Made by a program: the position numbers and the translations under genes. The notes below the pieces were generated by a model that had not been told where the DNA came from, did no database searches, and worked only from the letters and a program-made list of their open reading frames with translations. Below are positions 25,905 through 34,538 of a stretch of 64,000 nt of DNA, one piece after another (within the stretch, counting starts at the first letter, position 1; each line of letters begins with the position of its first letter). The DNA comes from Micavibrio_C sp046294845 (GTDB taxonomy: Bacteria > Pseudomonadota > Alphaproteobacteria > Micavibrionales > Micavibrionaceae). The stretch spans positions 2,170,001-2,234,000 of the forward strand of contig JBKBNU010000001.1 of NCBI GenBank assembly GCA_046294845.1. The letters run 5' to 3'.

Positions 25905-26801
25905 ATGGATAGAAGACACTTTATCAAAGCAGTAACAGGTCTTGGGGTTAGCATGATTATGCCCTCGGAAACCTTTGCACAAATAGCCTGCCCCCGAGGT
26001 GTGCTGATCGATAATGCCACGATAGCAGGTCTGCCTCAGGCCCCGCTACTCGAAGTTATGCCCCAGTTGTATAAGGAAACACCGTCTGTGCTTTTGGGAC
26101 ATCACATGCATACAGACCCCTTGCCACTCATTTATGCCTTCGGCAAAGATCACATCCATGCCATGAAACAGAGTGGCAAAAAGCATCTGGTTGCCGAGTT
26201 TCCCATAGAATTGCAGTCCTTATTTGATGAGGTCGCCTCTGGTTCACGCCATCCTTATGAACTGGTCAGGGGACTTGTTATTCCCTGGCTCAATCCCCGC
26301 CAGAATAAAGCCGTCATGATGACAATTGCCCAAGGACTGCCACTTATGAAAGAGGCCGGCATTGGCTTTCATTGCTGCGATACCAGCATGAGTGAGGTCA
26401 GCGTTGAAGATTTGCGGGCGATGAATGAATATTTAAAAGGCAAAGCGCCAGAGAACAAAGAAGCAAGCAAAAGAATTCTGGATGCCCGCCTTGATGATCG
26501 GGCACGTTATAGCCTGCTGCGTGCCAAAACCGGTAATGATCCTTATGTGGCGATTATTGGTGCCATGCATCTGCAATCCCATCCCCATAGCATCAGATCG
26601 CTGTGTGGCGATAACGCAAAATTCACCGTCAATATGTATGGAAATGCTTCCGTCTTTCAGGAAGCCCACGAAAAATACTGCCATTATGATGCCGATTATG
26701 CTGTCTTAATCGACGATAATCTGGCCCTGCAGACAGGAAAAAGGGCGCTCCCCATCATGGAAAGCACCCCGTCCCCTTCTATTCCTGTTTTAAAACCTTA
26801 A
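25905..26801 (+). CDS. Tat-exported hypothetical protein (possible ChaN/TIKI-like fold)
   Basis: The N-terminus MDRRHFIKAVTG is a good twin-arginine signal, with cleavage probable after TFAQIA, so the protein is likely exported folded. The segments LLGHHMHTD near residue 65, VAEFPIELQ and VAIIGAMHLQ are reminiscent of the ChaN/TraB/TIKI superfamily of metal- or haem-binding proteins, but I am not certain. It follows the nitroreductase by 7 bp and may be in one operon with the M29 gene. The 3' end overlaps lysS by four bases, tail to tail. Confidence 0.6.
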   Translation: MDRRHFIKAVTGLGVSMIMPSETFAQIACPRGVLIDNATIAGLPQAPLLEVMPQLYKETPSVLLGHHMHTDPLPLIYAFGKDHIHAMKQSGKKHLVAEFPIELQSLFDEVASGSRHPYELVRGLVIPWLNPRQNKAVMMTIAQGLPLMKEAGIGFHCCDTSMSEVSVEDLRAMNEYLKGKAPENKEASKRILDARLDDRARYSLLRAKTGNDPYVAIIGAMHLQSHPHSIRSLCGDNAKFTVNMYGNASVFQEAHEKYCHYDADYAVLIDDNLALQTGKRALPIMESTPSPSIPVLKP

Positions 26802-28303
26802 TCCTTCAGCGGCTTCAATGTCGGGAAGGCAATGACCTCGCGGATGTTATGCGAGTTGGTCATCAGCATCGACAAACGGTCAATCCCCATGCCCCAGCCC
26901 CCTGTCGGCGGCAAACCATATTCGAGAGCTGTCACGAAATCATGATCAACCATCATAGCTTCTTCGTTGCCGCTTTCACGCTGGGCAACCTGATCCATGA
27001 AACGGTCATACTGGATTTTCGGATCGTTCAATTCAGTAAAGGCGTTCGCCAGTTCCCAACCATTAATGTAGCTTTCAAAGCGCTCCACCAAACGACCATT
27101 ATTACGGTGTACTTTGGAGAGCGGAGATATATCAAGCGGATGATCGATCACATGGATCGGCTGGATCAACTTATGCTCAACCTTTTCACCGAAGATAGTT
27201 TCAACGACCTGACCCCAGTTGGCTGAAGGCTCAACATGAACACCCAGTTTCTTGGCTTCGGCATGGGCTTGGGCGGCATCCATGCTCATGAAGTCGATAC
27301 CGGTTTCTTCCTGTACCAGTTCCACCATGCCTTTGCGAGCCCACGGACCCGCCAGATTGATGATGTTACCCTCGAACGGGATTTCCAGCGTACCGTGTAC
27401 GGCGAGAGCCACAGCCTGCACCAGACGTTCGATCAGATCCATCACATCATAATAATCCATATAGGCATGATAGGATTCAATCATTGTGAATTCAGGATTA
27501 TGCTTGTAGGAAATCCCTTCGTTACGGAAGTTACGGTTGATTTCAAATACAGCATCGGCAAGACCACCGACAATCAGACGCTTCAGATAAAGTTCCGGCG
27601 CAATACGCAGGAAGAAATCGGCATCCAGTGCATTATGGTGGGTTACAAACGGTTTGGCGGACGCGCCACCAAGGATGGGGTGCATCATCGGGGTTTCCAC
27701 TTCGATCGCGCCTTGCTCTTCCATGAATTTGCGGATTGTCGAAATGATCTTGGAGCGTATCAGCAGTTTCTGGCGGCTCTCATCATTCATAATCAGATCC
27801 AGATAGCGCTGGCGGTAGCGTTGCTCGACATCGGTCAGGCCATGATATTTCTCCGGCAGTGGCGCAAGGGATTTTGTCAGAACATCAACCTCTTTTGCAC
27901 GCACAGACAATTCACCACGCGGCGTACGACGGATCGTCCCTTTGGCCCCGATCACATCACCAATATCCATAAAGTTGAGTTTAGCCAGTTGATCTTCCGG
28001 CATGCTGTCCTTGTGACAGAAAACCTGAATTTTGCCCGTCGGGTCATGAAGGTCGATAAACAGTCCATTATTACGCATAGCCATAATACGGCCCGCCACA
28101 GCAACAGCATCTTCGGTTTCAACACCGGACTCCAGATCCTTGTATTTATCCTGAAGCTCTCCTGCCTTATGTGTTCTGTCAAATTTATGAGGGTATGGTT
28201 CCAGACCGGCTTCTCTCATCAAGGATAATTTATGTTCCTTGGCGCCGCGGGGATCGGTGATCGCAGCGGGGGAAGTCTGGGCGGCAGCGGCTTTATCGCT
28301 CAT
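26798..28303 (-). CDS. lysS: Lysyl-tRNA synthetase, class II
   Basis: Charges tRNA-Lys. The N-terminal OB-fold anticodon-binding domain (about residues 60-160) is followed by the class II catalytic core: motif 2 FRNEGISYKHNPEFTM and motif 3 GWGMGIDRLSMLM near the C-terminus. Length 501 fits the family. A PPTGG loop before motif 3 is normal. Many alphaproteobacteria use the unrelated class I enzyme (LysK), so the presence of the class II form is notable. The 3' end overlaps the convergent Tat-protein gene by four bases. Confidence 0.96.
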   Translation of the reverse strand: MSDKAAAAQTSPAAITDPRGAKEHKLSLMREAGLEPYPHKFDRTHKAGELQDKYKDLESGVETEDAVAVAGRIMAMRNNGLFIDLHDPTGKIQVFCHKDSMPEDQLAKLNFMDIGDVIGAKGTIRRTPRGELSVRAKEVDVLTKSLAPLPEKYHGLTDVEQRYRQRYLDLIMNDESRQKLLIRSKIISTIRKFMEEQGAIEVETPMMHPILGGASAKPFVTHHNALDADFFLRIAPELYLKRLIVGGLADAVFEINRNFRNEGISYKHNPEFTMIESYHAYMDYYDVMDLIERLVQAVALAVHGTLEIPFEGNIINLAGPWARKGMVELVQEETGIDFMSMDAAQAHAEAKKLGVHVEPSANWGQVVETIFGEKVEHKLIQPIHVIDHPLDISPLSKVHRNNGRLVERFESYINGWELANAFTELNDPKIQYDRFMDQVAQRESGNEEAMMVDHDFVTALEYGLPPTGGWGMGIDRLSMLMTNSHNIREVIAFPTLKPLKD

Positions 28304-28455
28304 GGGTATCTCATTCTTTAAAACGTTTGATTGACCCCCAAAATACAGTTTTTCGTATTATCGGGGAACAGCCTATAGAATAAGAAAATCCCAAGAAAAT
28401 CAAGGGTTATAAGCATAGCCAAAGGGCTAATTTCAAGCTTTTCCCCCTAAAAGCA

Positions 28456-28489
28456 GAAGCCCCGCAGGCCAATAAGCATACGGGGCTTC
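28456..28489 (-). terminator. Terminator of the histone-like gene
   Basis: GAAGCCCCG / CGGGGCTTC stem (9 bp) around a 16-nt loop, followed on the minus strand by CTGCTTTT. It lies just beyond the end of the 28512-28787 gene. Confidence 0.5.
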
Positions 28490-28511
28490 GAAGCAAAAAA
28501 AACAGGAAGAA

Positions 28512-28787
28512 TTACTTCTTCGCTGTTGTTTTCTTTTTCGCTGTAACCTTGCGAACTACTTTTTTCGCTGTGGTTTTTTTAGCAGCTACTTTTTTCTTAG
28601 CGGCTGGCTTCTTAGCAGCTACTTTCTTCTTAGCAGCTGGCTTCTTGGCAGCTACTTTTTTCACTGCTGGCTTTTTAGCAGCTACTTTTTTCTTAGCAGC
28701 TGGCTTCTTGGCAGCAGGTTTTTTCTTAGCAGCAGGCTTCTTAGCAGCCGGCTTCTTTGCAGTCGTTTTCTTTTTTGCAACAGCCAT
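28512..28787 (-). CDS. Histone H1-like Lys/Ala-repeat protein
   Basis: A 91-residue, almost entirely Lys/Ala/Pro/Thr/Val protein with repeating AAKKPAAKK and KKVAAKK units, similar in composition to histone H1 C-terminal tails, chlamydial Hc1/Hc2 and AlgP. Such proteins bind DNA electrostatically and can compact the nucleoid or alter transcription. The start ATG 28787 follows a GGGAG box; the frame is open farther upstream but the extra 20 residues lack the composition. Function inferred from composition only. Confidence 0.8.
   Translation of the reverse strand: MAVAKKKTTAKKPAAKKPAAKKKPAAKKPAAKKKVAAKKPAVKKVAAKKPAAKKKVAAKKPAAKKKVAAKKTTAKKVVRKVTAKKKTTAKK
28525..28775. repeat. Imperfect codon-level tandem repeat within the histone-like gene
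   Basis: Variants of TTCTTAGCAGC(T/C) recur about every 15-30 bases and encode the AAKK/PAAKK units. The irregular period and sequence drift identify it as a coding repeat and not a CRISPR. Confidence 0.8.
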
Positions 28788-29028
28788 TTTGTTTTCTCCC
28801 ACACTATGGCGTCGGCCTTGCGGCCAAACAAATTCATGTATCACCATTGATACACTTAACAGATTATAATCTTACAAAATGAAAACAAAAACAGAAAAAT
28901 GCATTTTTTTGATTTTTTTTTGAAATTTCTCTGGACAGGTTAGAATGCAACCAGCATCTGAACTACCAAAAACGAATCAGTTTTCGCTTAACCATCTATA
29001 AACTTTTATCATGAAGGACATCACACAA

Positions 29029-29688
29029 ATGAAACCCGCCCTCGATACACAAAACGGCAATGCCATATGGTTTGTGCTTGTGGCTGTAGCATTACTTGCT
29101 GCGCTCACCATGGCGATGACACGTTCTTCCGACACGGTTGAGCAAACAGGAAACGTCGAACGTCTTCGTATCCAGGCATCGGATCTGATGCGCTATACGA
29201 AAGGAATCCAGTCTGCGGTCGAGAGGATGACTTTAAGCGGAATTAGCGAGAGTGATCTCTGTTTTCACGACTCAGGATGGGGTCACAACGACTATAACGG
29301 TGCTTCTTGCTCCGATTCTGCGAATCAAATCTTCGGCGTACAGGGGGGCGGTTTGAGCTGGAGGACATATGATTTCGTCCCGGCATGGGATGTTTTCGGC
29401 TCTCACAGCGTTCAGAATCTGGAAACAAATGCACCTGAACTGATCATCCAGGCCCAGATCAGCGGGGCTCTTTGCCGCCAGATTAATATCATGCTGGGCA
29501 TACCTAACCCCTCGGATGATGCCCCGCTTGATGATATCCAGAACATTGCCCGTTTCAGCGGTACCTACACGTTGGCGTCACCTGATAACGTCATTGGTGA
29601 TGATGCTGTCGATCTGGCAGGTAAAATGGCCGGATGCCGCAGAGAAGCTGGCAATTATTACTATTATCAAGTCCTGTTAAAGCGCTAG
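29029..29688 (+). CDS. Pilin-like or single-pass exported hypothetical protein
   Basis: About 219 residues. The N-terminus is short and polar, ending in NGNA, then a 20-residue hydrophobic helix (IWFVLVAVALLAALTMAM), the layout of type IV pilin-like or pseudopilin-like proteins, though the classic G-F-x3-E cleavage site is absent. The exported part has several cysteines (CFHDSG, ASCSDS, LCRQ, GCRRE) likely to form disulfides. AAGGA lies about 9 nt before ATG 29029; an in-frame ATG at 29011 has no such site. Not recognised beyond this. Confidence 0.6.
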   Translation: MKPALDTQNGNAIWFVLVAVALLAALTMAMTRSSDTVEQTGNVERLRIQASDLMRYTKGIQSAVERMTLSGISESDLCFHDSGWGHNDYNGASCSDSANQIFGVQGGGLSWRTYDFVPAWDVFGSHSVQNLETNAPELIIQAQISGALCRQINIMLGIPNPSDDAPLDDIQNIARFSGTYTLASPDNVIGDDAVDLAGKMAGCRREAGNYYYYQVLLKR

Positions 29689-29730
29689 CAGCGATAGACG
29701 CACGGCTGCGGGGGTGCTATCACTGAAGGC

Positions 29731-32514
29731 ATGAATTCCCCTCATTCACAGTCCCAAAATCATCCAGAAGCAGTGATTGCGCTGCCGGATATTGCTGTCC
29801 TGTGCGTGAATGCCTCGCGGGCTGTTTTGATGAGTCCGGACGGGGAAATTGAAACACTTCCCCATGAACAGGCACGGCTGCGGTCACACAAACAAGCCCT
29901 TATGGTTTGCCATGCGCCCTATACCAGACATCGTCTGAATGCCCATGAATTTCTGGCCTTTGATATCCTGGAGCTGTTTGCCTTTGTGCACCCTGCCCGT
30001 TTCTGCGTTCCCACACCCGCCGGTTTGGCACGTGCCTTGGGACTAACACCGCCGGAATCTCTTGATGACTATCCTTTTACGCTGATGGAAGCAGCAGAAT
30101 GCCTGCTCTCTGATTTGGCAAAAGAAAACAGGATTGGCAGCAAAGCCGACCCCATAGAGATCGCCCGTGTCATGGGATTGAACGGCAAAGGGTGGCCATG
30201 GACTCCCTTTGTTATGCAGGCAGCAGGTATCGCCTATAACCCCGCAGAGCCTGTCATTGCCAAAAGCGCCCTGAATATCTGGAAATATATGTCGGAATGG
30301 TCGGAAGATGCCCCGCCTCCCCCCGCCGGCCATCACGCCGTTACCGGACAGGAAAGTCGTGATCGCCTCAATGAATTGCTCGGTCATGGTAAAGACCGTC
30401 CGGAAACTCGTCCGCAACAGCAGGATTACACCTCGCGGATTGCGTCTGCTTTTGCACCGCGGGATGATCAGGAGCAGCCGCATCTTGTGATTGCCGAAGC
30501 CGGCACAGGTGTCGGCAAGACTTTGGGCTATCTGGCCCCTGCCAGCATCTGGGCCGAAAAGAATAAAGGTGCTGTCTGGGTATCAACCTATACAAAAAAC
30601 TTGCAGCGCCAGATCGATCAGGAACTGGATCGCCTGTATCAGGACCCAGAGGTCAAACAAACCCGCGTTACCATCCGCAAAGGCCGCGAGAACTATTTAT
30701 GTCTTCTCAACCTTGATGAATTGGTCGCAGGTGCCACGCTCGCAAAACATCCCGATCAAATGATTGCCGCGGGGCTGATGGCCCGCTGGGCAGAAAAAAC
30801 CCGCGATGGCGATCTAAGCGGCGGCGATTTCCCCGGCTGGCTCGCAGGTCTGATTGGACAGAAATTTACCTATAGTCTTGCCGACCGCAGGGGTGAATGT
30901 ATCTATTCGGCCTGTGACCATTATCATCGCTGTTTTGTCGAACGTTCGGTGCGCCGCGCCCGCCGTGCCGATCTGGTGATCGCCAATCATGCCCTTGTCA
31001 TGATTCAAACTGCCCTCTCCGGTCCGGATGGCGATTTGCCGCAACGTTATATCTTTGATGAAGGCCATCATTTATTCGATGCCGCCGACTCGGCCTTTGC
31101 TTCCCACCTCACCGCACGGGAAACCAGTGACCTGCGACGCTGGTTACGAGGTGCCGAAGGCGGGCGTGGACGGGCACGCGGCTTAAAACGGCGTGTAGAA
31201 GATTTGATTGCTGGCGATCAGGATGCCGAACGCGATCTTGAGAATATATTACAAGCCTCCCTTTGTCTGGCCTCTGCCGGATGGTCCAGACGTCTGAAGG
31301 ACAATCAGCCGCTGGGTGTCACCGAAAAATTCCTGACCGCTATATACAAGCAGGTCTATGCCCGTGTCGAAGGACGTGATGGTGGCTACTCCCTTGAAAC
31401 AGATACCCGTCCCCTGATCGAAGGCATGGCCGATGCCGCAGCCGATCTGAAAGATGAATTGCGCGCCATACAAAAACCGATGCAATCCTTAGCCGAACGT
31501 CTGCGTAAACGTTTGGCCGATCATGCCGACACGCTTGATAGCGATACACGCCGCCGCCTTGAATCCGTCAGCAACAGATTATCCTATTGGGCCAATGCGG
31601 TTGTGGCCGGCTGGATTGCCATGCTGGAAACACTGGAACAGGATCAAACCCCTTCCGACAGTATTGACTGGATGGAAATCGAACGCATCGAGGGACAAGC
31701 CGTCGATATAGGCCTCTATCGTCACTGGGTCGATCCGATGAAAGCTTTTGCCGGTGCCCTGAAGCCCCATGCCCACGGAATTGCTATTACATCGGCCACA
31801 TTACGGGATGGCACAGGCGATGACACCGAAGATTGGCGTGTCGCCCGCGAGAGAACGGGCGCTGATTATTTATCATCATTCAATGACCAGTTTACCGTGA
31901 CCTCGCCATTCGATTATGCCGAACGCACAAAAGTTCTGATTATCAATGATGTCCGTAAAGATGATCTGGATCAGGTGGCCGCCGCCTATAGAACCCTGTT
32001 CACGGCGGCGGGCGGCGGTGGACTGGGCTTGTTTACCGCCATCCAGAGATTACGCGGCGTCTATGACAGGATTGCCACCCCGCTTGAACAAAATGATATC
32101 CCGCTTTATGCACAGCATATTGACGATATTGATACCGGCACCTTGGTCGATATATTCCGCGAAGAACGCCATGCCTGCCTGTTGGGAACAGATGCCGTTC
32201 GTGATGGTGTGGATGTCCCCGGTGACTCATTGCGGCTTCTGATATACGACCGTGTGCCGTGGCCACGCCCGACCATTTTACACCGCGCCCGTCGCGATGC
32301 CTTTGGCGGACGGCGCTATGATGAATTGATGACCCGTCTGAAATTAAGACAGGCTTTTGGCCGCCTGATACGTCGTGCCGATGATCGGGGTATCTTCGTT
32401 ATGATGGATTCAATGCTGCCTACACGTTTGCTGGGCGCCTTCCCTACAGGGGTCAGTGTCGAGCGCATAGGTCTGGCACAAGCCGCACAAACCATCCGTG
32501 ATTTCTACAAATAA
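29731..32514 (+). CDS. DinG/XPD-type iron-sulfur helicase
   Basis: A 927-residue superfamily 2 DNA helicase of the DinG/Rad3 group. Walker A (AGTGVGKT) is at about residues 257-264 and the DEGH box at about 441. Four cysteines near 323, 389, 395 and 401 (YLCLL; ECIYSACDHYHRC) fit the [4Fe-4S] cluster position. The helicase motif VI region reads QAFGRLIRR. The first ~110 residues resemble the back half of a DnaQ-like exonuclease (DILELFAFVHP...LARALGL) but lack its catalytic acids. Likely role: unwinding of blocked or damaged DNA. A strong terminator follows. Confidence 0.88.
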   Translation: MNSPHSQSQNHPEAVIALPDIAVLCVNASRAVLMSPDGEIETLPHEQARLRSHKQALMVCHAPYTRHRLNAHEFLAFDILELFAFVHPARFCVPTPAGLARALGLTPPESLDDYPFTLMEAAECLLSDLAKENRIGSKADPIEIARVMGLNGKGWPWTPFVMQAAGIAYNPAEPVIAKSALNIWKYMSEWSEDAPPPPAGHHAVTGQESRDRLNELLGHGKDRPETRPQQQDYTSRIASAFAPRDDQEQPHLVIAEAGTGVGKTLGYLAPASIWAEKNKGAVWVSTYTKNLQRQIDQELDRLYQDPEVKQTRVTIRKGRENYLCLLNLDELVAGATLAKHPDQMIAAGLMARWAEKTRDGDLSGGDFPGWLAGLIGQKFTYSLADRRGECIYSACDHYHRCFVERSVRRARRADLVIANHALVMIQTALSGPDGDLPQRYIFDEGHHLFDAADSAFASHLTARETSDLRRWLRGAEGGRGRARGLKRRVEDLIAGDQDAERDLENILQASLCLASAGWSRRLKDNQPLGVTEKFLTAIYKQVYARVEGRDGGYSLETDTRPLIEGMADAAADLKDELRAIQKPMQSLAERLRKRLADHADTLDSDTRRRLESVSNRLSYWANAVVAGWIAMLETLEQDQTPSDSIDWMEIERIEGQAVDIGLYRHWVDPMKAFAGALKPHAHGIAITSATLRDGTGDDTEDWRVARERTGADYLSSFNDQFTVTSPFDYAERTKVLIINDVRKDDLDQVAAAYRTLFTAAGGGGLGLFTAIQRLRGVYDRIATPLEQNDIPLYAQHIDDIDTGTLVDIFREERHACLLGTDAVRDGVDVPGDSLRLLIYDRVPWPRPTILHRARRDAFGGRRYDELMTRLKLRQAFGRLIRRADDRGIFVMMDSMLPTRLLGAFPTGVSVERIGLAQAAQTIRDFYK

Positions 32515-32543
32515 AAATCCCCGCGCTTTGCGGGGGTTTTTAT
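32515..32543 (+). terminator. Terminator after the helicase gene
   Basis: AAAAATCCCCGC / GCGGGGGTTTTT stem of 12 bp (one G-U pair) with a GCTTT loop and U run, beginning at the stop codon of the helicase gene. Confidence 0.92.
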
Positions 32544-32564
32544 AATCATGTAATTCTAATTTGT

Positions 32565-32750
32565 TTAGCACGTCAAAACAGGAATTTCTGTATGACGCTT
32601 GTTGGTTTGCAGAAGATATTCTGCCACCAGACCTACATCATGTGTGTGGTGAACAGGATTGCCGTGTTCATCGCACAATGTGCGGCCCTCGCGCTGTACG
32701 CTCTCAATAAATTCATGATTGAGCGGACGAGCATTTTTTGCCTCAGGCAT
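32565..32750 (-). CDS. Small hypothetical protein, 61 residues
   Basis: A short soluble protein with many charged residues and four histidines (GNPVHHTHD), two cysteines and no hydrophobic segment. An AAGAGG box lies about 10 nt before the ATG. No family recognised. It is isolated between the helicase terminator and a non-coding region, and its reality rests on the ribosome binding site and composition. Confidence 0.45.
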   Translation of the reverse strand: MPEAKNARPLNHEFIESVQREGRTLCDEHGNPVHHTHDVGLVAEYLLQTNKRHTEIPVLTC

Positions 32751-33100
32751 TTTAAAAAAACCTCTTGGTTAATTATCAAGGGTGGCTTGAGAATATCCAA
32801 CCCTTAGAAAACAGGAAATATCACAGAGAATTCAAGCTGTCACATAAAAACGAAATTTATCGGTGTTGCCACTGCTTTCCTTTTCTAAGGGTTTGAAAAC
32901 ATTACACTTTACCTCCAACACCTCGCGGCCTTTTGTATTATTTCACTGCAACATAGAAGCCTCTTGAGAAGCCTGCCTGCCCCCAGAAAATTTCTTGCAC
33001 TTGTGCCGTTTTCTCCGCATAACACGATATATAAAATGAAGTGCACAGCGAATTATCAGATGCACCAATAAAATTGATTTTTAGAACCGAGAGACGATCC
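32751..33100. other. 350-bp intergenic region with a long inverted repeat
   Basis: No ORF or RNA gene recognised. The main structure is a 13-bp perfect inverted repeat AACCCTTAGAAAA (32799-32811) / TTTTCTAAGGGTT (32881-32893), extended inward by GGAAA/TTTCC across a 2-nt bulge. The 3' part contains the leader of the chorismate-binding-like gene. Confidence 0.6.
32799..32893. repeat. Inverted-repeat element, 95 nt
   Basis: The two 13-base arms are perfect complements, and inner GGAAA (32814-32818) pairs with TTTCC (32876-32880), giving 18 bp with a 2-nt bulge around a 57-nt loop. It could be a MITE-like relic, a regulatory hairpin or an RNA gene. Confidence 0.5.
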
Positions 33101-34507
33101 ATGGCCCGCAAGACTGTTTTTGCCTATCCCCTCAATGATATTACAGATCCGCTGGCTGTTTTTTCTTCATTATACCGTTTCCCTTATACGCAATTCCTCG
33201 ATAGCCTTTCACCTGCTGAAAAGGCAGGGCGCTATAGCTATATCGCCTTCCACCCCGTCGAAATGATTGAAGCCTGGGGACAAAAGATCACCGTCACAAA
33301 CCGTGACCAGCAACTAAGTCTGAAAGCAAATATCACAGAACTTTTGCAACAGCGCCTTGATGTCTGGGGCCATGGTCCTGTCATGACTGACCCTACACTC
33401 CCCCCTTTTCAGGGTGGTGCTATTGGCTACTTCGCCAGCACAATCAAGGTACCGGATAAAGAAGTAATAGAGGATGTGCCCTATGTTGCCTTTGGCATCT
33501 ATGATCAATGCGTGGCTTTTGATTATTTTGAAAATCAGGCTTGGTATATTGCCGTATGCGAAAATGATGAAATCGCTCTGCAGAAATATCGCCACTTCAG
33601 AACGCTGACTACACGCCAGTTTTTGCCTGCTTCCGGTGCTGTACAGCCGGAACTTTCATGGGGGCCTGTTAATTTGCCTGCCGCGGTCAAAGAGAACGTA
33701 CGCCGGTTAAGTGATTATTGTGCCGCGGGCAGCTTCGAGAATGCCTATCTCGGCGAAGCTTTTGAAGCACGTATTCCTGCCGGTTATGATTCACTGGCCC
33801 ATTATAGTGTATTGCGTTCTCAAGGCCGCAGCCCTTTGGGTGCCTGCCTCAATCTTGGCAAAATCAACGCTATGATCCTTGATTGTGAATCCCTGCTGAG
33901 CGTTAACCAGCGCCAGATAGAGGTGACACATTGCAGCCACAGGACCAAACGTATATGGGGAAGCCTGCGCGATGAAGTGGCCGCCAAAAGCCTCTCACAG
34001 GATAAAGCCGCACTGAGCGAACACCAAACCAAGGCCAAAAACTTTGTAGTGACCTTGTCCGGCCTGTGCAAGGCCGATGGCATTTTAGGACCATCAGCCC
34101 CAAAGGTCGCCGCCACTGGTCAGGAGTACCAAATTGAATCTGTTACACGTGGCGTATTGGCCGCTGATACAACGCTGGACGATATCGTCAGAATGGTAAG
34201 CCCTGCGACAGCCTATAACGGACAGCCTCTGGAGCGTGCAAGCCGCATGATTGCCAGCATGGAAAACCGCAGCCGTGGTCCGGCATTTGCGGTGACAGCC
34301 CTGATCGGCTTTAATGGCTTTATCAGCCTGAACCAGAATAAATCAACATTGGTCAATAATGGCCATGAATTGCGCTATATCGTAGGTGCGCCTGTAACAG
34401 CCCAGACGAATCCGGATAGCTGGTACAGCAGCCTGCGCGATGAGGCAGATCATATCCTGCCAACCTTAAACAACAATGCCGCCAATGCTTTTGGCATGAC
34501 GGCATAA
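33101..34507 (+). CDS. Chorismate-binding family protein, catalytic motifs degenerate (PabB/TrpE-like)
   Basis: The 468-residue protein aligns with aminodeoxychorismate/anthranilate synthase component I over its whole length. The N-terminal half has GRYSYIAFHPVE and PPFQGGAIGYF. In the C-terminal catalytic half the motifs are eroded: PIKGT is replaced by HCSHRTKR, the (A)E-N-x-M-x-V-D-L-x-R-N-D segment by TKAKNFVVTLSGLCKAD, and the GxPK by GQPL. It is therefore unlikely to convert chorismate. A GAGAG box precedes ATG 33101, and the reading frame is intact, so it is kept as a gene and not a pseudogene. No pabA/trpG partner lies nearby. Confidence 0.75.
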   Translation: MARKTVFAYPLNDITDPLAVFSSLYRFPYTQFLDSLSPAEKAGRYSYIAFHPVEMIEAWGQKITVTNRDQQLSLKANITELLQQRLDVWGHGPVMTDPTLPPFQGGAIGYFASTIKVPDKEVIEDVPYVAFGIYDQCVAFDYFENQAWYIAVCENDEIALQKYRHFRTLTTRQFLPASGAVQPELSWGPVNLPAAVKENVRRLSDYCAAGSFENAYLGEAFEARIPAGYDSLAHYSVLRSQGRSPLGACLNLGKINAMILDCESLLSVNQRQIEVTHCSHRTKRIWGSLRDEVAAKSLSQDKAALSEHQTKAKNFVVTLSGLCKADGILGPSAPKVAATGQEYQIESVTRGVLAADTTLDDIVRMVSPATAYNGQPLERASRMIASMENRSRGPAFAVTALIGFNGFISLNQNKSTLVNNGHELRYIVGAPVTAQTNPDSWYSSLRDEADHILPTLNNNAANAFGMTA

Positions 34508-34538
34508 TCGTTTATCTATTTATCTGATAACGAAGAAA

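Noticed and set aside
27236..28228. 330-codon plus-strand ORF
   Set aside because: Antisense to lysS, whose motifs are certain; no ribosome binding site or family motif.
28525..28775. Short repeats resembling a CRISPR array
   Set aside because: Repeats are irregular, lack uniform spacers and encode Lys/Ala units.
28549..28869. Plus-strand ORF with hydrophobic AAFFLAAGFL repeats that looks like a membrane protein
   Set aside because: It is the antisense reading of the Lys/Ala repeats in the histone-like gene.
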